Below, in pieces: positions 1 through 8,449 of a DNA stretch of 58,734 bases; position 1 is the first letter of the stretch; each line of letters begins with the position of its first letter. A model generated the notes under the pieces. That model was given only the letters and a program-made list of their open reading frames with translations, was not told the origin of the DNA and did not search any database. A program made the translations under genes and the position numbers. Source of the DNA: Clostridiaceae bacterium (GTDB taxonomy: Bacteria; Bacillota; Clostridia; Saccharofermentanales; DTU023); NCBI GenBank assembly GCA_012518795.1, contig JAAYRL010000044.1, positions 1 through 58,734 of the forward strand. Direction: 5' to 3'.

Positions 1-160
1 ATGCTTTCAATCTTTCCAAGTCTTCTTTTGACATGTTGAGAAGTTCGCCTGCAGAAATTTCTAAGGCATCAAAGCCTAAGTCCTTTACCTTTTTGGCATA
101 ATAGAAATAATCTCCTTTCCATTCGTCTGACCAGTACGAGAAAAATATTCCATATTTCAT
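1..160 (-). CDS. Ketose 3-epimerase (D-psicose/D-tagatose 3-epimerase family), 3' part missing
   Basis: This gene starts inside the window (ATG at 160, AAAGGA ribosome site upstream) and runs off the left edge, leaving 53 codons. The N-terminus begins MKYGIFFSYWSDEW and continues with KKVKDLGFDALEISAGEL. This is the first beta strand and helix of the sugar-phosphate isomerase/epimerase TIM barrel and closely resembles D-psicose (allulose) 3-epimerases. Such enzymes interconvert ketohexoses at C3 using a divalent metal; the metal ligands lie beyond the window. It is the last visible gene of the minus-strand sugar operon. The 293 bp between it and the FGGY kinase is AT-rich with no other gene and may carry its own promoter. 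The family is well supported; the exact sugar is not. Confidence 0.75.
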   Translation of the reverse strand, partial: MKYGIFFSYWSDEWKGDYFYYAKKVKDLGFDALEISAGELLNMSKEDLERLKA

Positions 161-453
161 TGCTTCATTCCTTTCTTCTGCTTTGTTATTGTTTTTAAAT
201 TTCAAGAGAGCATGCTATTATGCGTTGTTTAGTTTGTTCTAACATATTAACATACAGTCTTGCAAAAATCATTCTCTTTTGTTCATTTTGTTGTTATTAA
301 CTAAAAAAGAACCTTGTTGTTTAGTGATAATTCTATAATAATAATATTTTAATATAATTTGTATTTATATTATCAAGATCACATTAGATCAAATTATTTT
401 TATTATGTGTTTTATTGTAAATTTATCTCTTTACATAATTTGAATTTCTCAAA

Positions 454-1965
454 CTAATCACGGTTACAATAATCACCATAATCCGATAGCATTTCTGCTA
501 TGTATGAAAATCGTTTTTCTAATAAATCATATGTATCTCTATTATTTGCATTTGGAGATAAATTATATTCTTCTTCATGCAGTTGTTTAATTTTGGAGTA
601 ATCATCCCACAATCCCATCGCTTTAGCAGAAATTGCCGCTGCTCCTAACGATGCTGCATCTTGATCTATATTAGTCTTTATAATATTTACATTGAATATA
701 TCAGCAAACATTTGTAACCAAATTTTACTTTTGCTGCCTCCGCCACAAATTAAAAGATTCTTCGATAATTCGATTTTTTCCGCAATCTGATTGTATGACA
801 ACTTCAGATTCATGGCTATTCCCTCAAGAGTTGCTCGCAAAATATCTGATTTTAATGTTCCTAAACCAAGGCCCAAATAAGCTCCTCGTATGTTTACGCT
901 TTTATCTTGAGAAGTGCCCCCGGCAAGACTTGGATTAAAAACAACATCGTTTGAACCAGGCGGCGACTGTAACGCCAGATCATCAATAATTCTATAAGCA
1001 TTATTAGAATCTTTAAGCTCTTGACAAATCGTATCTCTTACCCAAGTCAAAGAACTGCCGGCAGAAAAAATTGAATAAGCGGAAGTATACATCTGTTCTT
1101 GGATATGGACAAAAACATATGGTTTTGTTTTATAATCCAGCATTGGTTTTCCGGAGTTAACAGCAATCCAGCTAGATGATCCAAGAGATAGATAAACAGC
1201 ACCTTCTTCAGCTCCGACTGCTCCCAAAGCCATACAAGCATTATCCACACCACCGCAAGCTACAGATGTTCCTTCAGATAATCCGGTTAAATTCGCAGCT
1301 TCTTTCGTGATTTTGCCAATAATAAAATGAGAGTCTACAATTTCAGGAAAAATGTCTTCGGGAATACCGGCAACGTTTAAAAATTGCTTTTCCAATTTAT
1401 TATCATTAAGATTATAAACTCCAAAACCAGAAGCATATGAATGATCTGTATAGAAGTTTCCGGTTAATCTGTAATTGATATAATCCTTCGAACCTAAAAC
1501 TTTATAAGTATTATTAAAGATATGCGGCTGATTTTTCTTTAGCCACATTAGTTTAAAAACAGAATAAAGTGGTGCAGGAAAGCCATTTCCTGTTGTCAAG
1601 TACCATTCTTCTTCATTAATTTTTTTAAAAAATAACTGAGCTTCTAAAAAGGCACGTGAATCAGACCAAATCGGAACAAACTCAGATAATAGCTCACCTT
1701 CAGTATCAATAGGTACTGTAACAAGACTATGACCAGATAGGGAAACACATGCAATTTCCGAAGGATCAATTTTTGTCTTTTGCAGCAATTCGGTTGTGCT
1801 TTCAATGACAGCTTGCCACCAATCTTCAGGTCTTTGTTCATGGTATCCGTCTTTCGGATAATAAGTATCGTATTCAATGAATGTTTTTTCTATCGTATTC
1901 AAATTTTCATCATAAAGCGAGGCTTTGATTCCACCAGTTCCTAAATCATATGCAATAAATTTCAT
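454..1965 (-). CDS. FGGY-family carbohydrate kinase (xylulokinase-like)
   Basis: A full-length 503-residue sugar kinase that would phosphorylate a pentulose or hexulose with ATP in the cytoplasm. The first phosphate-binding strand is DLGTGGIKASLYD. The catalytic-Asp motif GGVDNACMALG and the phosphate-2 stretch YLSLGSSSW lie mid-protein. The C-terminal ATP site is LICGGGSKSKIWLQMFADI followed by DQDAASLGAAAISAKAMG. Length and domain order match xylulokinases. The start is ATG at 1965 with an AAAGGT site 7 bp upstream. It lies between the DUF4432 gene (66-bp gap) and the ketose 3-epimerase, so a ketose is the likely substrate. FGGY subfamilies are hard to separate by eye, so xylulose, ribulose or a ketohexose are all possible. 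Confidence 0.85.
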   Translation of the reverse strand: MKFIAYDLGTGGIKASLYDENLNTIEKTFIEYDTYYPKDGYHEQRPEDWWQAVIESTTELLQKTKIDPSEIACVSLSGHSLVTVPIDTEGELLSEFVPIWSDSRAFLEAQLFFKKINEEEWYLTTGNGFPAPLYSVFKLMWLKKNQPHIFNNTYKVLGSKDYINYRLTGNFYTDHSYASGFGVYNLNDNKLEKQFLNVAGIPEDIFPEIVDSHFIIGKITKEAANLTGLSEGTSVACGGVDNACMALGAVGAEEGAVYLSLGSSSWIAVNSGKPMLDYKTKPYVFVHIQEQMYTSAYSIFSAGSSLTWVRDTICQELKDSNNAYRIIDDLALQSPPGSNDVVFNPSLAGGTSQDKSVNIRGAYLGLGLGTLKSDILRATLEGIAMNLKLSYNQIAEKIELSKNLLICGGGSKSKIWLQMFADIFNVNIIKTNIDQDAASLGAAAISAKAMGLWDDYSKIKQLHEEEYNLSPNANNRDTYDLLEKRFSYIAEMLSDYGDYCNRD

Positions 1966-2031
1966 AATTTTTACCTTTAGTTAACTCAATTAATATTCAT
2001 ATTAATCAGCAATCTTCAATCTTATAAATAA

Positions 2032-3045
2032 TTAAATCTTATCGATAAATTTGAAAGAATATGTATAATCTCTGCTTGCGCCCGGCTGTAAAATTGGAGC
2101 TTTACAGCCTTCCTCACCCAATTTAGGACCATCTAAAGGTGTGTTAAGCGGCTCTAAACCTAAAACATATTCACCTTTTCCCAACATTTTCCATTGCACG
2201 AAATAGGGGAAGTCTTCATGTTTATATTGAACATTAACACCTATATTTATATCCGGATTAAATAATGTATACTGACTAATTCCATCATTATCCGGTTTCA
2301 CATTGTGAAAATAACAACGCTCCGGGTATGGATATTGCGGTTCCTCTATCTCGATCCACGAATCAATATACTTAGCTGCATTTTCCTCTCTGGGTTCAAC
2401 ATCCTCAGTATCCATAATTATTTGAGCACCTTTGTCCAACAACGGATACCCATAGTTTAAGTGGAGTGAGTACAGATATTGTCTTTCACCAAAGCCATGA
2501 TTTGTGATAGTATCAGTAATTGTAAAAGCATCATCTTCGTATAAAAAATCTATTTTGCGTTTTAATGTTAGATTTTCACCAAAAATTCTTCCTTCTCGCA
2601 TCGTCCCTTCAATAGATAAAGAAGGAACATCTGATACGGAATCTCGTGTAATTGTTACATTCTCTGCAGGAGTATTGCTGATTCTTCCGTGTAATCCAAC
2701 CTCTTCACCATTAATAACTGCTGGACTGCCGATATGTTGTAAACCACAAGTAGTTAAAAAACCGACAAAAAAGTTTCTCAACCATCTAAATCCATGAGCA
2801 TCATAATACTCGGATGCTATTATTCCGCTAGGAGCAATATAATTTAAATTTTTTCCTTTATATCTTACTTGATAAATGTCCATGCTGCGTCCGGGCAAAA
2901 TTGTTGCAGAAATATTTCCCCCGTTGTTGACATGTATACATTTTACTCCCTCTTGAAACCCCCCGGAAAGAACACTTTCTTCGCAAGAAATTAATTGGTT
3001 TGCATCACCTATAAAAGGCAACATTTCATTATAAGATTTCTTCAT
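2032..3045 (-). CDS. DUF4432 aldose-1-epimerase-like protein
   Basis: A protein of about 337 residues with the beta-sandwich signature of the DUF4432 branch of the galactose mutarotase superfamily: an early LPGRSMDIYQVRYKG segment, then GFLTTCGLQHIGSP and the hallmark EVGLHGRISNTPAENV. These proteins accompany sugar kinases and transporters and probably act as sugar epimerases or isomerases; the reaction is not established. I prefer ATG at 3045 (MKKSYNEML), which has AGAGGTGG 5 bp upstream. A GTG three codons earlier overlaps that ribosome site. The gene lies 66 bp before the FGGY kinase and about 100 bp after the PfkB gene, all on one strand, so co-transcription is likely. Confidence 0.8.
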   Translation of the reverse strand: MKKSYNEMLPFIGDANQLISCEESVLSGGFQEGVKCIHVNNGGNISATILPGRSMDIYQVRYKGKNLNYIAPSGIIASEYYDAHGFRWLRNFFVGFLTTCGLQHIGSPAVINGEEVGLHGRISNTPAENVTITRDSVSDVPSLSIEGTMREGRIFGENLTLKRKIDFLYEDDAFTITDTITNHGFGERQYLYSLHLNYGYPLLDKGAQIIMDTEDVEPREENAAKYIDSWIEIEEPQYPYPERCYFHNVKPDNDGISQYTLFNPDINIGVNVQYKHEDFPYFVQWKMLGKGEYVLGLEPLNTPLDGPKLGEEGCKAPILQPGASRDYTYSFKFIDKI

Positions 3046-3146
3046 ATTTACCACCTCTTATTATAATTAGCTATTTTATTAAAATAAATTTTGTTACCTA
3101 AATCAAAATATAGTGTTCTCTGACTTTTCAGAATAATTATTAATGA

Positions 3147-4100
3147 TTACTTAGCATATTCTAGCGAGACATTATTCTTCTTCAAAAATTCAAAAACGTC
3201 TTCTTCGTAAGGTGCGCCCTCCATAGGACCTTTCTTTGTTACGGATAATGCACCAACTGCATTTGCAAAATAGCCACAACTCTTTAAATCATAGCCTCTC
3301 AAATATGCTGTAATAAATCCGGCAGCAAAAGAATCTCCGGCACCAGTCGGATCAATTTCTTCAACCTCAAAAGACGGCACTTCCATTCTTTGATCGCCTG
3401 AATAAATTACACATCCTTTTTCACCGTTTTTCAAAACTACAAGTTTGCCTTCAGCGGCTAATTTTTTACAACCTAAATCATCTGTTTCCAGTTGAGTAAA
3501 TAGTTGTGCTTCTGTTTCGCTGGGGAAAAATATATCACAACGTTCCAACACCGGACGACATAATTCACGAATTTCATCTGCACTCAAGACTTCCGGACGG
3601 ATATTGGGATCAAAACTTACTAAAGTATCATCTGAAACTTCATTGTTTAACTTATACATAGTTTCCTTCATGCTGTCATTAACAGACATGCCTACTCCGG
3701 TTAAGTGTAAACACTTAAGGTCTTTTAATAATTCAGGATTTACTTGATCATAATTAATTTGACCGGCAGCAGCATAGCGCCAATGATAAATAAAATTGCG
3801 GCTCCCGTCACTGAAATACGCGACAAAAGCAACACCTGTAGTATTCAGCGGATCAACCTTAATTGAAGAAACATCTACACCGTCTTCTTTCAAGCGATTT
3901 ACAATACATTCTCCAAATCCGTCGTTGCCTACTGTACCGACCATTGCGACTTTATTGCCTAATCGCGCTGCAACATCAGCAAATATTGTTGCGTCTCCGC
4001 TCGGATACGGACCAGTCAAATCAGCTGCCTGGGTAAATGGTTGGTCCAAATCTTTACGCATGATCTCTGCCAATAAACCACCAATCGTTAAAATTTCCAT
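3147..4100 (-). CDS. PfkB/ribokinase-family sugar kinase
   Basis: A 317-residue ribokinase-like kinase. The N-terminus (MEILTIGG) leads into the substrate-site region with DLTGPYPSGDATIFADVAAR. The ATP and anion-hole signature near the C-terminus is DPTGAGDSFAAGF, where the Asp of GAGD is the catalytic base. The family phosphorylates sugars such as ribose, fructose or 2-keto-3-deoxygluconate; the substrate here is unknown. ATG at 4100 is the likely start because it has GGAGG 5 bp upstream; an ATG four codons earlier overlaps this site. Having both a PfkB and an FGGY kinase with an epimerase in one operon suggests either two phosphorylation steps or two substrates. Confidence 0.85.
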   Translation of the reverse strand: MEILTIGGLLAEIMRKDLDQPFTQAADLTGPYPSGDATIFADVAARLGNKVAMVGTVGNDGFGECIVNRLKEDGVDVSSIKVDPLNTTGVAFVAYFSDGSRNFIYHWRYAAAGQINYDQVNPELLKDLKCLHLTGVGMSVNDSMKETMYKLNNEVSDDTLVSFDPNIRPEVLSADEIRELCRPVLERCDIFFPSETEAQLFTQLETDDLGCKKLAAEGKLVVLKNGEKGCVIYSGDQRMEVPSFEVEEIDPTGAGDSFAAGFITAYLRGYDLKSCGYFANAVGALSVTKKGPMEGAPYEEDVFEFLKKNNVSLEYAK

Positions 4101-4215
4101 AATAACCTCCATTTTTAATCTATTTTATTAATTTTTATACTTGTGCTTACATTGTTTTAAAAGTAGATACATTTAATTGCAAACTTAAGTATTCAATAGT
4201 TCGTATTCTAAATTC

Positions 4216-5223
4216 CTATGATTCAGCTTCACTTTTCTTATCATTTTCATCTTTGTTTTTTTGATAATTGACCAATATAATTCCCAAAACAATTAGTATT
4301 ATTGTAATGATTATACGAGGCTGAAAAATATTTTCTTTGAGAAGAATTGCTGATCCTACTGCACCGATAACCGGTACCATGCTTTTGAAAATACTGATTT
4401 TTGCAACTTGATGATATTTTAACAAAGTAATCCAGAGAGAAAAAGCAATTGAACTCAAAATTCCCAGATAAAGTACTACAAGCCAAGCAAAATTTGTTTG
4501 AGACATAAGTTTTCCATTAAGAACACCACCAATAATCAGAAAAATTGATCCTCCTATAATAAAATTCCAACCACTTAACAGTCTGGGATGATTTTCTTTA
4601 GTTAATGGCTTTGTTACTACATCACCGACTGATGATGAAAAAGCTGACAGTAACATCATGCCATCTCCCATCCAATTAAATCCCAATGAATCCGGAGACG
4701 GAAAATCAATTACAACTATCCCGATGAATCCTATTATGCATCCAAGAATTTTTAAAGCATTCATTTTTTGATCTTCATAAATTATACTTGCAAGAATAAC
4801 AGCCATAAAGGCTGATGTTGAAGATAAAATTGATCCGATTGCTCCGGAAGTATAGGCTAATCCTATAAAAAGTGGACCGTGCTGAAACAGAGTATGTGGA
4901 ATACATAATAAAAAAGCATCTCTGATTTGTTTCGGTTTTGTCGGAAACGGATTAATTTTTTCTGTCAATGCCGTAAATCCCAAAATTATTAACCCGCCTA
5001 AAGTAAATCTTAAGCCAGCAAAAAGTAATGATGAAGGAATCACGTTTGCGGACTGATTATCAATACCAAATAATTCGTAGCCTTTTTTTACTATAGGAAA
5101 TACGCTCCCCCATAAAAATACACAAAGAAACGTTGCCGAAAACCATACAACCGGTTTTTTCCAAAAAATTTCTTTTCGTTTTTCAGAATTGGTGACAGCT
5201 TTTTTAATATTTTCACTTGACAT
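4216..5223 (-). CDS. EamA/DMT-superfamily transporter, about 10 membrane helices
   Basis: A 335-residue integral membrane protein made of two EamA repeats. A short basic N-terminus is followed by TM1 beginning WFSATFLCVFLWGSVFPIV. Further hydrophobic helices follow, including LAYTSGAIGSILSSTSAFMA with its helix-breaking Gly/Ser pattern and ILGCIIGFIGIVVIDF at the repeat junction. The C-terminus is charged (KNKDENDKKSEAES) and probably cytoplasmic. DMT carriers move metabolites such as sugars, amino acids or nucleosides. Its position in a sugar operon with no ABC or PTS genes suggests it is the substrate or product carrier. The ribosome site is weak (AGAGA). Substrate unknown. Confidence 0.8.
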   Translation of the reverse strand: MSSENIKKAVTNSEKRKEIFWKKPVVWFSATFLCVFLWGSVFPIVKKGYELFGIDNQSANVIPSSLLFAGLRFTLGGLIILGFTALTEKINPFPTKPKQIRDAFLLCIPHTLFQHGPLFIGLAYTSGAIGSILSSTSAFMAVILASIIYEDQKMNALKILGCIIGFIGIVVIDFPSPDSLGFNWMGDGMMLLSAFSSSVGDVVTKPLTKENHPRLLSGWNFIIGGSIFLIIGGVLNGKLMSQTNFAWLVVLYLGILSSIAFSLWITLLKYHQVAKISIFKSMVPVIGAVGSAILLKENIFQPRIIITIILIVLGIILVNYQKNKDENDKKSEAES

Positions 5224-5429
5224 AAAAATCTCTGATTTCGCTACAAAATATTTTGTAGTTGTCCAGTGTTGAAAATAATCAATTATTATTTCAACACTAA
5301 ATTCAAACTATAATTTTATACAATATCCCGAGATGTAATCTTAAATAAAATTAGCGGCAATAAAGAATATTTATGGCCACTAATTTAATTGTTATATCAA
5401 AAGATATTCCTCAGGTAGAAGACCATATC

Positions 5430-5858
5430 CTATTCTCCAATAATGTCTACATATACTTTTCGTTGTTGCGGACCATCAAATTCCATAAATACAATTTCCT
5501 GTGCCGCACCCATTGCAAGTGAACCATCAACAAGAGAAACAAGCGTATGATTTCCTGTAAAGATCGATCTGAGGTGACCATACGAATTTGCTGACGTCCT
5601 GCCATATGTATGTAAGAAATGAGCATGTGAATATTCTGCATCTTCAGGAATAAATTCAGTTAATAAATCCTTAAGATCGCTTAATATACAATCTAAAGGC
5701 TCCGTTACGAGAATACCGCAACTTGTATGTGCAGTAATTACAGAAACAATACCATTTTTCACGCCTGACTCTTTGACATATTCTTTTACGATATCACCAA
5801 TATAGGCAGTATCATATTCATCATTTGTCATTACAAAAAATTCATAATGTTTAACCAT
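5430..5858 (-). CDS. YjbQ/UPF0047 family protein
   Basis: A 142-residue compact protein of the UPF0047 family. Hallmarks in order: VSVITAHTSCGILVTEP, AHFLHTYGRTSANSYGHLRS (usually GNAHSHLK in the family), GSLAMGAAQEIVFMEFDGP and the terminal strand RKVYVDIIGE. Members have weak thiamine-phosphate synthase activity in vitro, but their physiological role is unsettled. The gene follows the amidohydrolase-like gene with a 3-bp gap, and its ribosome site (GGAGGAG) is built from the last codons of that gene, so translation is coupled. The coupling suggests the two proteins work together. The 206-bp gap to the EamA gene has no visible ORF. Confidence 0.9.
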   Translation of the reverse strand: MVKHYEFFVMTNDEYDTAYIGDIVKEYVKESGVKNGIVSVITAHTSCGILVTEPLDCILSDLKDLLTEFIPEDAEYSHAHFLHTYGRTSANSYGHLRSIFTGNHTLVSLVDGSLAMGAAQEIVFMEFDGPQQRKVYVDIIGE

Positions 5859-5861
5859 TTT

Positions 5862-6713
5862 TTACTCCTCCATTCCTAAAAATCTAAGAGCATTCTCGCC
5901 CATAACCATTCTTCTTTGTTCATCTCTTAATGTTAATGAATTTACAGCTCCAACCATTCTTTTTTGTTCGATTCTAGGATATGTCGACCCGAACATTACT
6001 TTATTGTAGAGCATCCTATCAATCCAAAATTCACCTAAAGTATTATTAAATTCTGTATTAAAAAATTGCTTAGGTGAATCGAAATATAGCAAAGCTGTAT
6101 CGGCATAGACATTCGGATATTTCAATAAAAGCATGGCAACTTCTCTGACCCACGGCCAACCGAAATGTCCCAAACTAAATCTTAAATCAGGATATTTGAT
6201 TGCAACATCTTCAAATAATAAGGGGTTCGAATACTTAGTTGGACTATCTTTTATCCAGGTCATCCCTGCCTCAAAAATAATCGGTTTATTGTACTTTATA
6301 CACACTTCGTATAGTTGCTGAGCTTTTTCATCCATTGGATAGAACCTTTGCATAGCAGGACTTAATTTTAATCCGGATAATTTTAAATTCGAAAATGCAT
6401 CTTCTAATACTTCAATAGCATCTTCTCTATTCGGATCAACACTAGCAAAACCAATTAATCTGTCCGGTTCCAAGTCTACTAATAGTTTAACTTCTTCATT
6501 GGAAACAATAGTATCTCCTGCTTTAGTCGTAACATCTTCTGCAGAAATAATGGATTTATCAATACCTGCTGCATTCATTTGTGTTACAAACAAACTTAAT
6601 GGCCATACATGCTGCTTCAAGAGAAAATATTGTTCTCGTCGAAAAGCAATTCTTTCTTCATCTTGGCTAATTTCTTTTAAAAAGCCTGGAAATGTGTAAA
6701 CGTCAATTATCAT
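5862..6713 (-). CDS. Amidohydrolase_2-like protein with a degraded metal site
   Basis: A 283-residue TIM-barrel protein resembling the amidohydrolase 2 family. Visible landmarks are GFASVDPNRED, GLKLSPAMQRFYPMD (the usual G-x-K-hydrophobic segment), RFSLGHFGWPWVRE (the family GHxGxPW) and the C-terminal MGENALRFLG. Several metal ligands of the family are replaced. The N-terminal D-x-H-x-H reads IDVYTFPG. The strand that normally carries a His reads KPIIFEAG. The late G-S-D-x-P motif reads GSTYPR. Only the His of GHFG remains. It may therefore be metal-independent or non-hydrolytic. The start has AAGGAG 9 bp upstream. It is the promoter-proximal gene of the sugar operon and is coupled to yjbQ. 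Confidence 0.75.
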   Translation of the reverse strand: MIIDVYTFPGFLKEISQDEERIAFRREQYFLLKQHVWPLSLFVTQMNAAGIDKSIISAEDVTTKAGDTIVSNEEVKLLVDLEPDRLIGFASVDPNREDAIEVLEDAFSNLKLSGLKLSPAMQRFYPMDEKAQQLYEVCIKYNKPIIFEAGMTWIKDSPTKYSNPLLFEDVAIKYPDLRFSLGHFGWPWVREVAMLLLKYPNVYADTALLYFDSPKQFFNTEFNNTLGEFWIDRMLYNKVMFGSTYPRIEQKRMVGAVNSLTLRDEQRRMVMGENALRFLGMEE

Positions 6714-7436
6714 ATAAATACTCCTTTTCTATAATAATGTTCTGTTAACTTAAAAATTAAAATTCTGGAAAATCTCCGGCTGAATACTATTTCTTCAAAT
6801 CACATTTTCTCAAGAGATGATAAATCAAATCTGCATATCAAGGCATGGTCGTGACTCATTTTAACCTTCTGTGGTCTCGTTTGTTTATTATAATCTTTAT
6901 CGTTTACTACAAATAAATACGAATTTTAGCTTAAGTATTTTAGGCTGAGCACTAAGAAAAGGTCAGACAAAAAGTTTCTTTTTACACTAAATGTTATCTA
7001 TCATACAAACATATAAAATGCCTTTTCATAAAGTTCTTCAAAAACATCTTAATAACATTTAAGCTTTTTTGCAATTGATATTTCGCATAAGAATATTTTA
7101 TGTTTTTTGTAGAAAAATACAAGTATTTTATTTATGTACTGAGTAAATATATACAAAAAAAACAGTTGTTTAGTTTAATAGAAAAAAGGAATCTTTGCCT
7201 AAAAGCTATACCAGTCTTTCCCTACTTAACTAAAATGTTTTCTTTTAGTCCAACAATAAATTCAGAAAAATATTTTTGGCATAAGTATTTCTCTTCAAAT
7301 GTTGTTTTAATTGTTAACAGTTTTTTGAAAAAACAAAATAAAGCAGGTATATAGTGTCTTGGAATTGACATCAATAATAATCATCACAAAGCTGACTTCG
7401 TTCTTTACTAAGTCTATTTTAGAGCAGATATTATTA
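6714..7436. other. 723-bp AT-rich intergenic stretch, no gene recognised
   Basis: This gap lies upstream of the sugar operon and downstream of the inositol-monophosphatase gene, both on the minus strand. It should contain the operon promoter and any operator. I see no RNA gene, no recognisable protein fragment and no strong inverted repeat. An 84-codon open frame on the plus strand has no ribosome site and AT-driven composition (Phe/Lys/Tyr-rich), so I do not call it. A decayed regulator gene could once have been here but nothing recognisable remains. Confidence 0.5.
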
Positions 7437-8300
7437 TTAACGTATTTTTTCAATCAAAGGTAGTACAAGTTTGTGCAAGGTTGGATTTGCACTAAGAATA
7501 GAGCTAGTTTTGAAAATATTAACTGGTTGATTATGAAAGTTTGTCACAATACCACCTGATTCTTCAACGATCAAGATTCCTGCGGCAAAATCCCATGGTC
7601 TGAGTTTCGATTCAAAAAATATGTGATGTCGATTTGCAGCTATATATGCTAAATCCAAAGCAGCTGAACCAAAACGTCGAATATCTTCTGTTTGTGCAAA
7701 AATATCATACAGTACTTGGAACATAACTTTGTGATTTATTTCTATACCCCGATCATAAGGACTTGAACCAAAAGCAACAATAGCATGGCTTAAATCAGAA
7801 ATATTATTTATAATTAATTTCGTTTTTTGTAAATTATAATACTCTTTAGTTCTAATCGTTTGTTGTTTTATATTTCTGATCAGATAAGATCCTTCATTTC
7901 TGTTTGCTTCATATAATTCATCTAAAAAAGGATTGTAAATTATAGCAAAATTCAAATCGTTGCCGTTCCAAAAAGCTAAAGATGTACTTGAATGATGCAT
8001 ATCTAAAATCAAATTCTTCGTTCCGTCAACCGGATCAAGAATCCAACAAGGGTTAGCTTGATCAAATTTATGATCAGCATCTTCTTCACCTAAAAATTGA
8101 TGATCAGGAAAAATGTTTAAGATGTGCTTTTCAATATAATTTTGAACATCATAGTCAATTTTTGTTACATAATTTGCAAAGCCTTTTTGTTCAATTGTTT
8201 TTATATCTTCAGCTGATTCAGCTTTAGACATGATAATATTTGATGACTGTAAGACAATTTGTATTACTTCATATTTTTCTTCGTTTGTTAATTTAAACAT
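7437..8300 (-). CDS. Inositol-monophosphatase family phosphatase
   Basis: A 287-residue Mg2+-dependent sugar-phosphatase-fold enzyme. The two metal-site motifs are FLGEEDADH (the Glu pair of the GEE motif) and WILDPVDGTKNLI. The C-terminal metal motif is RPWDFAAGILIVEESGGIV. Family members dephosphorylate inositol-1-phosphate, 3'-phosphoadenosine phosphates or fructose-1,6-bisphosphate; which applies here is not visible. The gene is 149 bp downstream of the NCS2-type permease on the same strand and could be read through from HPr and the permease. The ribosome site is weak (GAGAT). Confidence 0.85.
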   Translation of the reverse strand: MFKLTNEEKYEVIQIVLQSSNIIMSKAESAEDIKTIEQKGFANYVTKIDYDVQNYIEKHILNIFPDHQFLGEEDADHKFDQANPCWILDPVDGTKNLILDMHHSSTSLAFWNGNDLNFAIIYNPFLDELYEANRNEGSYLIRNIKQQTIRTKEYYNLQKTKLIINNISDLSHAIVAFGSSPYDRGIEINHKVMFQVLYDIFAQTEDIRRFGSAALDLAYIAANRHHIFFESKLRPWDFAAGILIVEESGGIVTNFHNQPVNIFKTSSILSANPTLHKLVLPLIEKIR

Positions 8301-8449
8301 TTTTATCTCAAATTTTTGTTGAATAACATTGTATTCTCATTATATAATTTATCAAACAAAATAAATTGACTCCTCCTTTAAATACAGTTATAACTATTGA
8401 GAATTTAAATCGAACTGTAATTCAATTTGAACAAAATTCAATACTTTCA

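Noticed and set aside
7100-7354. 84-codon plus-strand open frame in the large gap
   Set aside because: No ribosome site, AT-driven Phe/Lys/Tyr composition, no family resemblance, opposite to all neighbours.
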